Shown in pieces: positions 7,763 to 13,705 of a stretch of 40,840 nucleotides of DNA. The notes beneath the pieces are model-generated. The model saw only the letters and a list, made by a program, of their open reading frames with translations. It searched no databases and was not told the origin of the DNA. The position numbers and the translations under genes were made by a program. The stretch is from a virus, in the IMG/VR virus record IMGVR_UViG_3300044707_000115, positions 1 to 40,840 of that record, one strand, 5' to 3'. Each line of letters begins with the position of its first letter. Within the stretch, counting starts at the first letter, position 1.

Positions 7763-8606
7763 GACCGGGATTGTACGGGGCGGCGAGTCGTGCCCTCCAC
7801 ACGGCTGCGATGTTCCGGACGCTCTTGTCGGCGAGATCGTTGCGCACGACTGTCGCTGGGGATTGACCGCCTTCGAGGTATTCGGCGAGCCATCGTCGGT
7901 ACATGGCCTCGGCCTCGCCATCAGCGAGGCCGTTGGTTCGCAGTTTGGCGAGCGTGAGCTCGCGCTCCTGCTCGACCTTGGCGGTCATCACGGCGATCCC
8001 GTCGGCGATGACCTCGTCCTCGGTGACGGCCCTCTGCTGTCCGTCCTCCCCCTTGACATACCAGTCCCCCGCCCCCGCCCGTTCGACCCGTGTACGCCAG
8101 GCTGGCTCGCGCATGAGCAAACGCTTCATCGCGTCACGAGCAAGGGGGGTAGGGGGGGTTTTGATTCTCTTTGACTCTGATTCTGATTCTGACTCTGAAT
8201 GGCATTGCGTGGGCAATGCTCGCGCATTGCTCGCGCATTGCGTCGGCATTGCGGGCGCAGTGCGTGCGCATGGTTCTGGGCGCTTGTATCGGGCTGCCGC
8301 AGCACGCTTCGCGTTGTTGCTAACTGCTTCTGCCTTCTCGACTTGCGTGCTACGGACGCTCTCTAACTTGGCGTTTCGGAGCCGACCGTCCTCGTCGCTG
8401 CGCTTGAACTTGTCTCGGATTATCAGCCAGTCACCTTCCTGCATCTGCATTGCGCCTGCAATGCGTGCGCATTGCTCCATGCAGTCTGGCACGCTGCCGT
8501 TGTCCCACTGGAACACCAGCAGGCTGATGTAGATCCCGCGCTGGGCAGCCGACATGTGGCCGACCGACGCGGCCCATTCCTTCGTGTACAGGGGAAACCA
8601 ATGCAT
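7707..8606 (-). CDS. DUF1376 (YdaU-like) replication initiator protein
   Basis: 299 residues. The N-terminal ~100 residues (MHWFPLYTKEWAAS, MSAAQRGIYISLLVFQWDNG, LRNAKLESVR) form the DUF1376 winged-helix-type domain seen in YdaU and other putative phage replication initiators. A variable middle includes a SESESESES run, and the C-terminal part is helical (VRNDLADKSVRNIAAVW). ATG 8606 is chosen because GGAAGG lies about 7 bases upstream. The gene contains ten copies of a 7-bp motif set at 11-bp steps, so it probably carries its own origin, as lambda O does. No helicase or primase is encoded, so it would recruit host machinery. Confidence 0.75.
   Translation of the reverse strand: MHWFPLYTKEWAASVGHMSAAQRGIYISLLVFQWDNGSVPDCMEQCARIAGAMQMQEGDWLIIRDKFKRSDEDGRLRNAKLESVRSTQVEKAEAVSNNAKRAAAARYKRPEPCARTAPAMPTQCASNARALPTQCHSESESESESKRIKTPPTPLARDAMKRLLMREPAWRTRVERAGAGDWYVKGEDGQQRAVTEDEVIADGIAVMTAKVEQERELTLAKLRTNGLADGEAEAMYRRWLAEYLEGGQSPATVVRNDLADKSVRNIAAVWRARLAAPYNPGHGTQAQVIGEAGAAGGPR
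8163..8199. repeat. Hexamer repeat (GATTCT/GACTCT), AT-richer than surroundings
   Basis: Tandem copies of GATTCT or GACTCT follow one another at about 6-base steps next to the iteron array. They encode the Ser-Glu run of the replication protein on the minus strand. AT content is visibly higher here than in flanking DNA. By analogy with lambda ori this could be the strand-opening element. Confidence 0.6.
8202..8278. repeat. Iteron array, 7 x 11 bp: candidate replication origin
   Basis: Seven direct units begin at 8202, 8213, 8224, 8235, 8246, 8257 and 8268, exactly 11 bases apart: GCATTGCGTGG, GCAATGCTCGC, GCATTGCTCGC, GCATTGCGTCG, GCATTGCGGGC, GCAGTGCGTGC, GCATGGTTCTG. The core is GCATTGC; the last unit is degenerate. 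An 11-base period is not a multiple of three, so it cannot come from a repeated protein motif, and it places every unit on one face of the helix. Lying inside a replication gene beside an AT-richer repeat, it looks like an initiator-binding array. Confidence 0.8.
8447..8475. repeat. Second iteron cluster, 3 units at 11 bp
   Basis: GCATTGC (8447), GCAATGC (8458) and GCATTGC (8469) again lie exactly 11 bases apart, within the 5' half of the same replication gene and about 170 bases from the main array. The middle unit is also the reverse complement of its neighbours. It may be an additional initiator-binding site. Confidence 0.65.
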
Positions 8607-8941
8607 GATTCTGCCTTCCGTCCGCCATGTAGCGGACAAATGAAATCCTGAGGAGACAGCGGGGAGCGAGTGCGAGCTGACCCGCTGCCCCCCAGGTTGG
8701 GTTGTTGAGCGTTTGCACTCGCTCTGGGGTCACAGTCTAGCGTGTCATTTCATCGGATGCTGGAGCAAATGCACTACACATTTGGACATCTGTAGCGCAA
8801 TGGGACACAACGCCTGAGCGTCTGTCCCCGGCGGCAGGTTCGTTACCCCAATGTTCCGGCGCTGCGGCGTACCTCGCGGCCTTCAGGCAGCACCCATGTC
8901 GGCAGTCGAATCCGACGTCACCGCGCCCCTATCCTACCGCC
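8607..8941. other. Intergenic control region upstream of the replication gene
   Basis: 335 bases between two divergently oriented genes. It holds a perfect 10-bp inverted repeat, GAGCGAGTGC at 8664-8673 and GCACTCGCTC at 8715-8724, with flanking G-runs. Outside it are ATGAAAT near 8639 and ATTTCAT near 8741 as a nested outer pair. Open frames here are short or shadows. I see no convincing sigma70 promoter, although both flanking genes could need one. The symmetry suggests a binding site or an RNA structure in the replication gene leader. Confidence 0.5.
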
Positions 8942-9481
8942 ATGCGTCACTGCAACCTGCCGTACCACATCTATGTCAATGTGAACAATGTCGCGCTCGG
9001 TCCAGAGATGCCAGCCGGCACGACTCGCGGCATCCTGCACGGCATCTACTGCCGGCCCGGGCAGGCCATCATGGGACACGTCCTGCTCGAGAGCGGAGCG
9101 CACTGGTCTGGGATGCTGTGGCATCTGATGAGCACCGGGTACACGTTCATGGAGCAGCCGCTGACGTTGCAGCCGTGGGGCGCGATGGGCGAGGACATTG
9201 AGGCCTGGCATTGTCACTACCTAGAGGGACTAGTTTGCTCGTCAATTCAAGGAGTGGCATTGCACGGTCGTCACACCGGAATCATCATCGACTGGCGGGA
9301 CGGGTTCAGCAGGTACCCCGACGAGCACAAGCCGCTGAACATGGTGCACCTGAACGGCGGCCAGTTCGCGCTGCTCCCGAACAACTACCTGATGTTCAAC
9401 GACAAGCACCTCGTGCGCCCGGCAGCACGTCCAACCGTCAGCAACTACCGGCGCAACTCCGAGGTCATTTGGGGTCCGTGA
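8942..9481 (+). CDS. Lone plus-strand protein of unknown function
   Basis: 179 residues, oriented against all neighbours in the leftward unit. The protein is rich in His, Trp, Gly and Met, with segments GILHGIYCRPGQAIMGHVLL, HWSGMLWHLM and TIIIDW-like HTGIIIDWRDGFSRYPDEHK. No signal peptide or membrane helix is seen. Third codon positions are mostly G/C, as in genuine genes here. The conserved-looking core and length suggest a globular protein; I do not recognise the family. ATG 8942 has no good ribosome site; ATG 9020 is an alternative. The last 17 bases overlap, tail to tail, the HExxH gene at 9465. It may be separately expressed cargo. Confidence 0.6.
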   Translation: MRHCNLPYHIYVNVNNVALGPEMPAGTTRGILHGIYCRPGQAIMGHVLLESGAHWSGMLWHLMSTGYTFMEQPLTLQPWGAMGEDIEAWHCHYLEGLVCSSIQGVALHGRHTGIIIDWRDGFSRYPDEHKPLNMVHLNGGQFALLPNNYLMFNDKHLVRPAARPTVSNYRRNSEVIWGP

Positions 9482-9734
9482 GCCGGTACCCCAGTTTCCA
9501 CAGCAGGCGGCTCAGGTCGTTGGCGGTCGAAGCGACGGCATCCTCGTCTAGTTCCGGCCTCGCGGCGTGAAGAGCCTCGTGGATAATCGTGTCGAGCATT
9601 TCCTGCTCGGACTGACCGCGTCGAATGCGAATGATGCGCGTGTCTGCACTATCGCCGTGCTCAACCTCGCCGTAATTGACGAGGTGATTCACGAAGCGGA
9701 ACACCCAGTACCGTTGGCCCAGGCGCACACGCAT
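9465..9734 (-). CDS. Small HExxH zinc-metalloprotease-like protein
   Basis: 89 residues. The motif TIIHEALHAARPELDEDAV puts H52, E53 and H56 in a classic HExxH zinc site, with acidic residues at 61-64 as possible third ligands. An alpha helix and DLSRLLWKLGY follow. Small phage proteins with this minimal zincin core are common, but their substrates are unknown. ATG 9734 follows the previous stop by 6 bases. The 3' end overlaps the convergent plus-strand gene, so read-through from either side would produce antisense RNA. Confidence 0.65.
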   Translation of the reverse strand: MRVRLGQRYWVFRFVNHLVNYGEVEHGDSADTRIIRIRRGQSEQEMLDTIIHEALHAARPELDEDAVASTANDLSRLLWKLGYRLTDPK

Positions 9735-9740
9735 GGCAGA

Positions 9741-9875
9741 TCACTTGAATCCGCGCTTCATCGCCTTGTACGCGCTGGGGCTGACGGTGGACTTTGACTT
9801 GGGTCGGCTGGTGCCGGCTGCCCGTCGTGCGTTGATGTTCGCGTACAGGCCGCGCTTTGCTGCTTTCTTTGCCAT
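9741..9875 (-). CDS. Small basic phage protein
   Basis: 44 residues, too short for routine calling. The start MAKKAAKRGLYANINARRAAG and end SPSAYKAMKRGFK are strongly basic. This matches a common small phage protein type (xKKGLYANIxAKRxRxxxG) whose function is unknown. ATG 9875 lies 2 bases after the stop of the 88-aa gene, whose 3' end supplies a GAGGAAG ribosome site. In other phages it accompanies the same Cys-containing small protein seen here, which supports both being real. Confidence 0.75.
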   Translation of the reverse strand: MAKKAAKRGLYANINARRAAGTSRPKSKSTVSPSAYKAMKRGFK

Positions 9876-9877
9876 GT

Positions 9878-10144
9878 TCACTTCCTCGATGTCTTGCCGC
9901 TGCACTTCCACTTAGCACGCGAGAGCCGGAGCGGGCTGTTCGGATCTCGTGCCGCCTTGGGGTGCTGCTTCATCTGCGCGAACGAGCGTGCGCAGTATGC
10001 GTCACCCTTGGCGGTGCCAGGCTTGATGCGGTCGCCGCCGCCCTTGGCCTTGCCGGCCTGACCGTAGCTCACAGTGCGGGTGCGTCCGGTTTCCGGGTTG
10101 CGAACGGTCTTCGCGAATCGTTTGCCCTTGGATGGTGTCGGCAT
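9878..10144 (-). CDS. Conserved small basic phage protein (YCARS motif)
   Basis: 88 residues, Lys/Arg/Gly-rich. The central GTAKGDAYCARSFAQMKQHP and the C-terminal SPLRLSRAKWKCSGKTSRK are diagnostic of a widespread uncharacterised phage family with two invariant Cys (residues in YCARS and KCSG). A single zinc or disulfide site is possible. ATG 10144 is preceded by AGGAGC at 4 bases. It lies between the phosphoesterase and the 44-aa basic protein. Confidence 0.7.
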   Translation of the reverse strand: MPTPSKGKRFAKTVRNPETGRTRTVSYGQAGKAKGGGDRIKPGTAKGDAYCARSFAQMKQHPKAARDPNSPLRLSRAKWKCSGKTSRK

Positions 10145-10176
10145 GTTGCTCCTATCTGTCCTTCTGAAACGGTCAG

Positions 10177-11073
10177 TTACTGCGCCTCGCGCACTTCGTA
10201 GCGAAGTCTACGCGCTGGGGTTCCGTTGACCCGAGCATGATCCATGTAGAACCGAAGCCAGAGCGCACCCTTGGGCTTCGGCGGCATGCCCTTCTCGACA
10301 GCCCATCCGTTCTGCTCGCTGAACTCGTCCTTGTAGCCGGGGCTGCGAACGTGCATGACTCGGTCGAGGTAGGGTCGCCCGTGCAGGGACAGACGCGCCC
10401 GCTGAATGGGCATAATCCACTCGTCGTGCGTGTGGCCTGTCCAGATGATGTCGGCATCGGGCAGGTACACCGCCATGCGTGCGGTCTGGATCGTGCCTCG
10501 GGTCACGGGTCCGCCGCCACCGTACCCGTGGTGCATGTACATGACAATGCTGTTGCCTACGACCTGGCGACGGTCCTTCTGCCGCACAAGGAATCGCACC
10601 CAGTTCGCGTAGCTGCCGGCGTGTGCTTGGCATTGTGCGTTGCGAACCTTGGTTGCCTCAACCAAACGCTCGTTCATGTCCGTTTCGTGACGGCGCTTCA
10701 CGGCAGTTTCGTGATTGCCTGGCGCAAAGATCATCGCCATGTCGGCGTGCGGAGCGATGTAATCGGCTGTCGTTCGGATCACGGTGTCGAGGTACTTGCC
10801 GTGCTGATGCTCTGGCCGGCAGGCGCTTGTGTCGCTACGCGGATCCCACTTCCCCTGCATCAAACACAGGAAGTCACCATTAGACATCCAGTATGCACCA
10901 CGCTCGCGGCACTGCCGCATGTGCTTCTCGAACATGCTGCGGTCGGCGTGCGCGTTGTCGATGTGGGCATCGGATACCAGCAAGAAGTACTGCTCCCATC
11001 CCGCACTCAACGAATCACCGTTCATCTCCACGGTAAACGAACCGGGCTGATGCTGGACGATGGTCGCGCTCAT
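10177..11073 (-). CDS. Calcineurin-like metallophosphoesterase
   Basis: 298 residues. All five metal-binding blocks are present in order: SDAHIDN (D35, H37), SNGD (N65, D67), PGNHE (N120, H121), MHHGYG (near 180) and GHTHDE (near 213). These bind a two-metal centre that hydrolyses phosphate mono- or diesters. The substrate is not evident; phage members include nucleic-acid phosphatases and DNA end-processing enzymes. The start overlaps the upstream tail-fibre-like stop as ATGA. The enzyme precedes the small proteins and the replication gene in the leftward unit, which would suit DNA metabolism. Confidence 0.88.
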   Translation of the reverse strand: MSATIVQHQPGSFTVEMNGDSLSAGWEQYFLLVSDAHIDNAHADRSMFEKHMRQCRERGAYWMSNGDFLCLMQGKWDPRSDTSACRPEHQHGKYLDTVIRTTADYIAPHADMAMIFAPGNHETAVKRRHETDMNERLVEATKVRNAQCQAHAGSYANWVRFLVRQKDRRQVVGNSIVMYMHHGYGGGGPVTRGTIQTARMAVYLPDADIIWTGHTHDEWIMPIQRARLSLHGRPYLDRVMHVRSPGYKDEFSEQNGWAVEKGMPPKPKGALWLRFYMDHARVNGTPARRLRYEVREAQ

Positions 11074-11762
11074 GCCAGTTTGATCGCGTTGATTTGTGTG
11101 GCGTTGTTGCCGCTGCCAAGCGTAACAGTTGCTGCCTTGAGCAGTTCGGCGCTGGACCCAACGCTAGTGGCTGCTTGGATATAGATCGTTGTCGTTGATG
11201 CCAGCACGATTGTGGCTGCGACGAATAGGTTGGCGCTATTCGGGTTCACACTCGGGTGGTATTCCGAGGTACTGGCGTAATGCGTGGTCTTGTTCGTGAT
11301 GCGCAGGAATCGCGTGGCAGCAGTCGTTGCTGCTCTGTTGTGTGTCGCGTGCGCCATAACCAACCATGTCCCAGCCGACAGGGAAATGCTCGGTCCGTCG
11401 TACCACTGATTGCTGACGCTCAAGGCAACGTCCGATGCCAGAGCTGCCGTGGCATTTGTGATGGCTGCCGCCGTCGGGGTCGTCGCGGCCCATACTGATC
11501 CATCCCAAGCGATGACCTGACCGCTGGTTGCGCCTGACTGTGTCAGCTCACCAATGCCGTGCGTGTGCGCATCGGGACGCCTGGAATCGCTCAGTCGTGC
11601 ATCGTCGCCGGCACACACCGTGGTGTTTATCGTTCCAACAGGAAGTAGATCGACACCGATCTTCCCCGTGATGTCCGATGCATCATGCGTATGCCGACGC
11701 GAAGCTTTGTTTGCAAGTTCGCGTGCGATGCGTGGAACTGTGCGCAGGTCACGATCAGGCAC
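11070..11762 (-). CDS. Tail-fibre-like protein with HxH motifs
   Basis: 230 residues, first gene of the leftward unit, starting at GTG 11762. RRHTHDASDITGKI and AGDDARLSDSRRPDAHTHGI carry two HxH motifs in the setting typical of fibre shafts, where trimers hold metal ions along the axis (as in T4 gp37). The C-terminal half is Thr/Ser/Ala-rich with SISLSAGTWLVMAHATHNRA, typical of fibre or C1q-like heads. It is far from the tail module at 19-40 kb. It may be an accessory fibre. No ribosome site precedes the GTG. Confidence 0.65.
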   Translation of the reverse strand: MPDRDLRTVPRIARELANKASRRHTHDASDITGKIGVDLLPVGTINTTVCAGDDARLSDSRRPDAHTHGIGELTQSGATSGQVIAWDGSVWAATTPTAAAITNATAALASDVALSVSNQWYDGPSISLSAGTWLVMAHATHNRAATTAATRFLRITNKTTHYASTSEYHPSVNPNSANLFVAATIVLASTTTIYIQAATSVGSSAELLKAATVTLGSGNNATQINAIKLA

Positions 11763-11836
11763 GACATCAGATTACGGACCCGAATAATGCAAACGGCTAC
11801 AACCAAAAAAATTGGCAAATGCTCATGTTGACCCAC

Positions 11837-11865
11837 TTGACGCACGATATACAGGGCTGTATAGT
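11837..11865 (+). promoter_or_regulatory. Early rightward sigma70 promoter
   Basis: TTGACG (-35, 11837-11842) and TATAGT (-10, 11860-11865) are separated by exactly 17 bases. The predicted start of transcription lies near 11872, about 30 bases before the first rightward ATG. A palindrome overlaps the spacer and -10. A preceding TTGACC at 11829-11834 forms a direct repeat of the -35. Confidence 0.75.
11848..11863. promoter_or_regulatory. Operator-like palindrome in the early promoter
   Basis: TATACAGGGCTGTATA is a perfect inverted repeat of TATACAG with a GG centre, covering the promoter spacer and most of the -10. A bound protein would block polymerase. A close relative, TATAAGGGACTGTATA, lies ahead of erf at 16889-16904. 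Confidence 0.65.
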
Positions 11866-11872
11866 CCACCGA

Positions 11873-11906
11873 GCCGCATGACGTGGCAGAAAGAGGATGA
11901 CATGCA
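11873..11906 (+). repeat. Duplicated leader/ribosome site, copy 1
   Basis: 34 bases from GCCGCATGACGTGGC to GATGACATGCA, including AGAGGA and the ATG of the first early gene. It matches 12103-12136 with one mismatch. Confidence 0.85.
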
Positions 11907-12111
11907 GAACTTCACACCAACCATCAAGTGCTTCACTGTGACCGATGCCGAACGCAAGTCCGACATTGTGGCCATCATCAGGATCTACAGCCCACGCCTG
12001 GGATGGCGATGGGGCGCGGAGGGTTATGCCGGCTGGCAGTTTGCGAACACCCGCAGCGAAGCCGTCAGCAAGGCGATTCCTTGGTACCGCAAGACCACCA
12101 ACGCCGCATGA
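11902..12111 (+). CDS. Early small protein, paralogue 1
   Basis: 69 residues, first gene of the rightward operon. ATG 11902 is preferred because AGAGGA lies just upstream in the duplicated leader; ATG 11878 has no ribosome site. The chain reads FTVTDAERKSDIVAIIR, a Trp-containing middle and FANTRSEAVSKAIPWYRK. The next gene shows the same order (VTxAER, Trp, FxRxEAVxxA, YR), so they are tandem paralogues. No function is recognised. The position suggests a host-takeover or regulatory role; that is inference. Confidence 0.65.
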   Translation: MQNFTPTIKCFTVTDAERKSDIVAIIRIYSPRLGWRWGAEGYAGWQFANTRSEAVSKAIPWYRKTTNAA

Positions 12112-12136
12112 CGCGGCAGAAAGAGGATGACATGCA
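12103..12136 (+). repeat. Duplicated leader/ribosome site, copy 2
   Basis: Same 34 bases as 11873-11906 with one change (C for T). It spans the end of the first early gene and supplies the ribosome site and ATG of the second, as expected from a tandem duplication. Confidence 0.85.
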
Positions 12137-12416
12137 CCACTCACCGTTCAAGTTTCTTGATGTGACCAGCGCTGAGCGTGACGCTGGTATTCGTTCTGTG
12201 TTGACCTGCAAGGCGGACGGCAAGCCCAACTGGATTGCCGAAATCTCGCAGTCCGTGTGGGCCGTCGGGTTCAGCCGACGCGAAGCGGTCAAGGCCGCCG
12301 TCGCCAAGTACCGCGAAGCCGTCGCCGCCGAGGCCATCGACGAGACCGAGCCCGACTACGGAGGGGCGATGGATTCAACCGGCATGATCCACTCCGACGC
12401 CGAAGGGGGACTGTGA
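12132..12416 (+). CDS. Early small protein, paralogue 2
   Basis: 94 residues. The first 60 align with the preceding gene: FLDVTSAERDAGIRSVL, a Trp pair, then GFSRREAVKAAVAKYRE. The C-terminal 30 residues are an acidic extension (IDETEPDYGG). ATG 12132 is set by AGAGGA in the duplicated leader. The stop overlaps the next ATG as TGATG. Function unknown; a small alpha-beta binding protein is plausible. Confidence 0.65.
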   Translation: MHHSPFKFLDVTSAERDAGIRSVLTCKADGKPNWIAEISQSVWAVGFSRREAVKAAVAKYREAVAAEAIDETEPDYGGAMDSTGMIHSDAEGGL

Positions 12417-12661
12417 TGCACGGGATTGCAAAAATCATTGAAAACGCTCTGTTTTCCGAAGGCGTGCGCGTCGCCCCTGCGAACTTTGGGACTCACACGC
12501 GCTGGTATATCACACGCGGTAACGCTGGATTCAATGGGCCGATCAATAACGGCAACGGCTACGCAAGCGAACAAGCAGCGATCAATGCAATAGCTCGCTT
12601 TGAGGAGAGCGCAAGGATCAAGCGTGCAAAGATCCTCGCGATGATGGAGAGAGGACTGTGA
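12416..12661 (+). CDS. Early small protein, possible paralogue 3
   Basis: 81 residues beginning MHGIAKIIENALFSEG. The middle has TRWYITRG and GNGYASEQAAINAIARFEES, which resembles the W...GFxSxxxAVxxAxxxYRE plan of the two preceding proteins with lower similarity. The C-terminus is basic. Its start overlaps the previous stop as TGATG. The 16 bases around that junction (12408-12423) are repeated at its own 3' end (12653-12668), another sign of duplication. Function unknown. Confidence 0.6.
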   Translation: MHGIAKIIENALFSEGVRVAPANFGTHTRWYITRGNAGFNGPINNGNGYASEQAAINAIARFEESARIKRAKILAMMERGL

Positions 12662-12975
12662 TGCACGGCCTACCCCTGTTCGACATTGTTGAGGCAGCAA
12701 GTCGGCGTGATGCCGGCATGTCGCTGGCCGCGCAGTCCCGTGAGCTCCTGCTGACGCAGGCCCGCCTGCTGGCGCACGAGCACGCAGCACGGCATGGCAC
12801 CGTGACCGCCGATGACGTGGCGGCGCTTATGTCCGCAGCCGGGATGAACTACGCTGACCTTGGCAATGCCGCTGGCAGCGTGTTCCGCGATGGATTCGTC
12901 TGGACTGGCGACGTTCGCCAGTCAGCCCGTGTCAGTACTCACCGCCGCCTCGTGCGGGTTTGGAGAATCGCATGA
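12661..12975 (+). CDS. Putative winged-helix small protein
   Basis: 104 residues. A helical N-terminus (LLLTQARLLAHEHAARHG) is followed by TVTADDVAALMSAAG, LGNAAGSVFRDGFVWTG and a basic end STHRRLVRVWRI. The plan of a helix preceding TADDVxxxL, then LGNAxGSVFR and a beta wing near VWRI is seen in small phage proteins with a winged-helix look. DNA binding is possible but not shown. ATG 12661 overlaps the preceding stop as TGATG; its stop overlaps the next ATG as ATGA. Confidence 0.6.
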   Translation: MHGLPLFDIVEAASRRDAGMSLAAQSRELLLTQARLLAHEHAARHGTVTADDVAALMSAAGMNYADLGNAAGSVFRDGFVWTGDVRQSARVSTHRRLVRVWRIA

Positions 12976-13292
12976 CCACAGAGCACACCATCGACATTGA
13001 TCTGGATTGGCTGGATGACGACAACGTCAAGGCCATCGAGTTCGCGCAGGAAAACCACGTCGTCGGCATCATCACCGCGCACTGGAGCGAGGAGTCGTAC
13101 GAGGACTTTGACCAGCACGGCAACTCGTACCCGTCCACGGCGTGGAAGCTGTGGACATGGACGCTTGAGGGCGTCCTCGTCAACGGGCATCAGATGCACA
13201 TGCCTGACCTGCCTGCCGGCATCACGGCTGCGTTTGACGCGCACGGGTGCGAGAAAGAACTGATGCGCGAACAGCCGAGGAGCCGGGAATGA
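12972..13292 (+). CDS. Small acidic protein of unknown function
   Basis: 106 residues with a very acidic first half (IDIDLDWLDDDNVKAIEF, HWSEESYEDFDQHG) and a Trp-rich middle (AWKLWTWTLEGVL). The end is mixed-charge with CEKELMREQPRSRE. The ATGA overlap with the preceding stop fixes ATG 12972 over an in-frame ATG 12 bases earlier. No family is recognised. Strong acidity could suit a DNA-mimic or inhibitor, but this is only a possibility. Confidence 0.6.
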   Translation: MTTEHTIDIDLDWLDDDNVKAIEFAQENHVVGIITAHWSEESYEDFDQHGNSYPSTAWKLWTWTLEGVLVNGHQMHMPDLPAGITAAFDAHGCEKELMREQPRSRE

Positions 13293-13705
13293 TAATCGCC
13301 ATCATTGCTGCCGCGCTGGTCGTGCCGCCGCCTGCCGGAACAGACGTGAACCGCATCCTGACCGCCATCGCAGCCGTTGAGACTAGCGGCGAGCGTCAGC
13401 CGGACCGTGCCGTCGGCGACAACGGGAAGGCGCTCGGTCGTTTCCAGATTTGGGAGGTGTACTGGAAGGACGCCTGCGAGTACGACAAGTCGCTTCGTTC
13501 GCGCCCGTACACCGATGTCACCGACCCCGAATACGCCAAGCGCGTTGTCATCGCCTACCTCTCGCGCTACGCACCGGACTGGTCGATTGACACGGTGTCG
13601 AGGATCCACAACGGAGGGCCACGTGGCGCAACAGGGAAGCGCCGGAGAGCCACGGACGGCTACGCGGCCAAGGCCGCACGGGAGTACGCACGATGCGATA
13701 CTTGA
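13289..13705 (+). CDS. Lysozyme/transglycosylase-like protein, putative endolysin
   Basis: 138 residues. A short hydrophobic start (MIIAIIAAALVV) suggests a signal or signal-anchor. The enzyme core has AIAAVETSGERQPDRAVGD with a likely catalytic Glu, then NGKALGRFQIWEVYWKDA, and a final helix VSRIHNGGPRG, the plan of soluble lytic transglycosylase-type muramidases. It would cleave peptidoglycan. ATG 13289 overlaps the preceding stop as ATGA; an in-frame start at 13247 would hide the hydrophobic start. Its 3' end overlaps the methyltransferase by 13 bases. It lies in the early operon and not with the lysis genes at 18 kb, so its timing is unusual. Confidence 0.65.
   Translation: MIIAIIAAALVVPPPAGTDVNRILTAIAAVETSGERQPDRAVGDNGKALGRFQIWEVYWKDACEYDKSLRSRPYTDVTDPEYAKRVVIAYLSRYAPDWSIDTVSRIHNGGPRGATGKRRRATDGYAAKAAREYARCDT

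Noticed and set aside
8431-8733. Minus-strand open frame over the replication gene start
   Set aside because: It overlaps the DUF1376 start in another frame, has no ribosome site and no family resemblance.
10237-11184. Long plus-strand open frame opposite the phosphoesterase
   Set aside because: It is an antisense shadow of a gene with all five phosphoesterase blocks.
11763-11836. Leftward promoter opposite the early promoter
   Set aside because: TTTTTG with TATTCG at 17 bases is too far from consensus to call, although a promoter for the leftward unit must exist.
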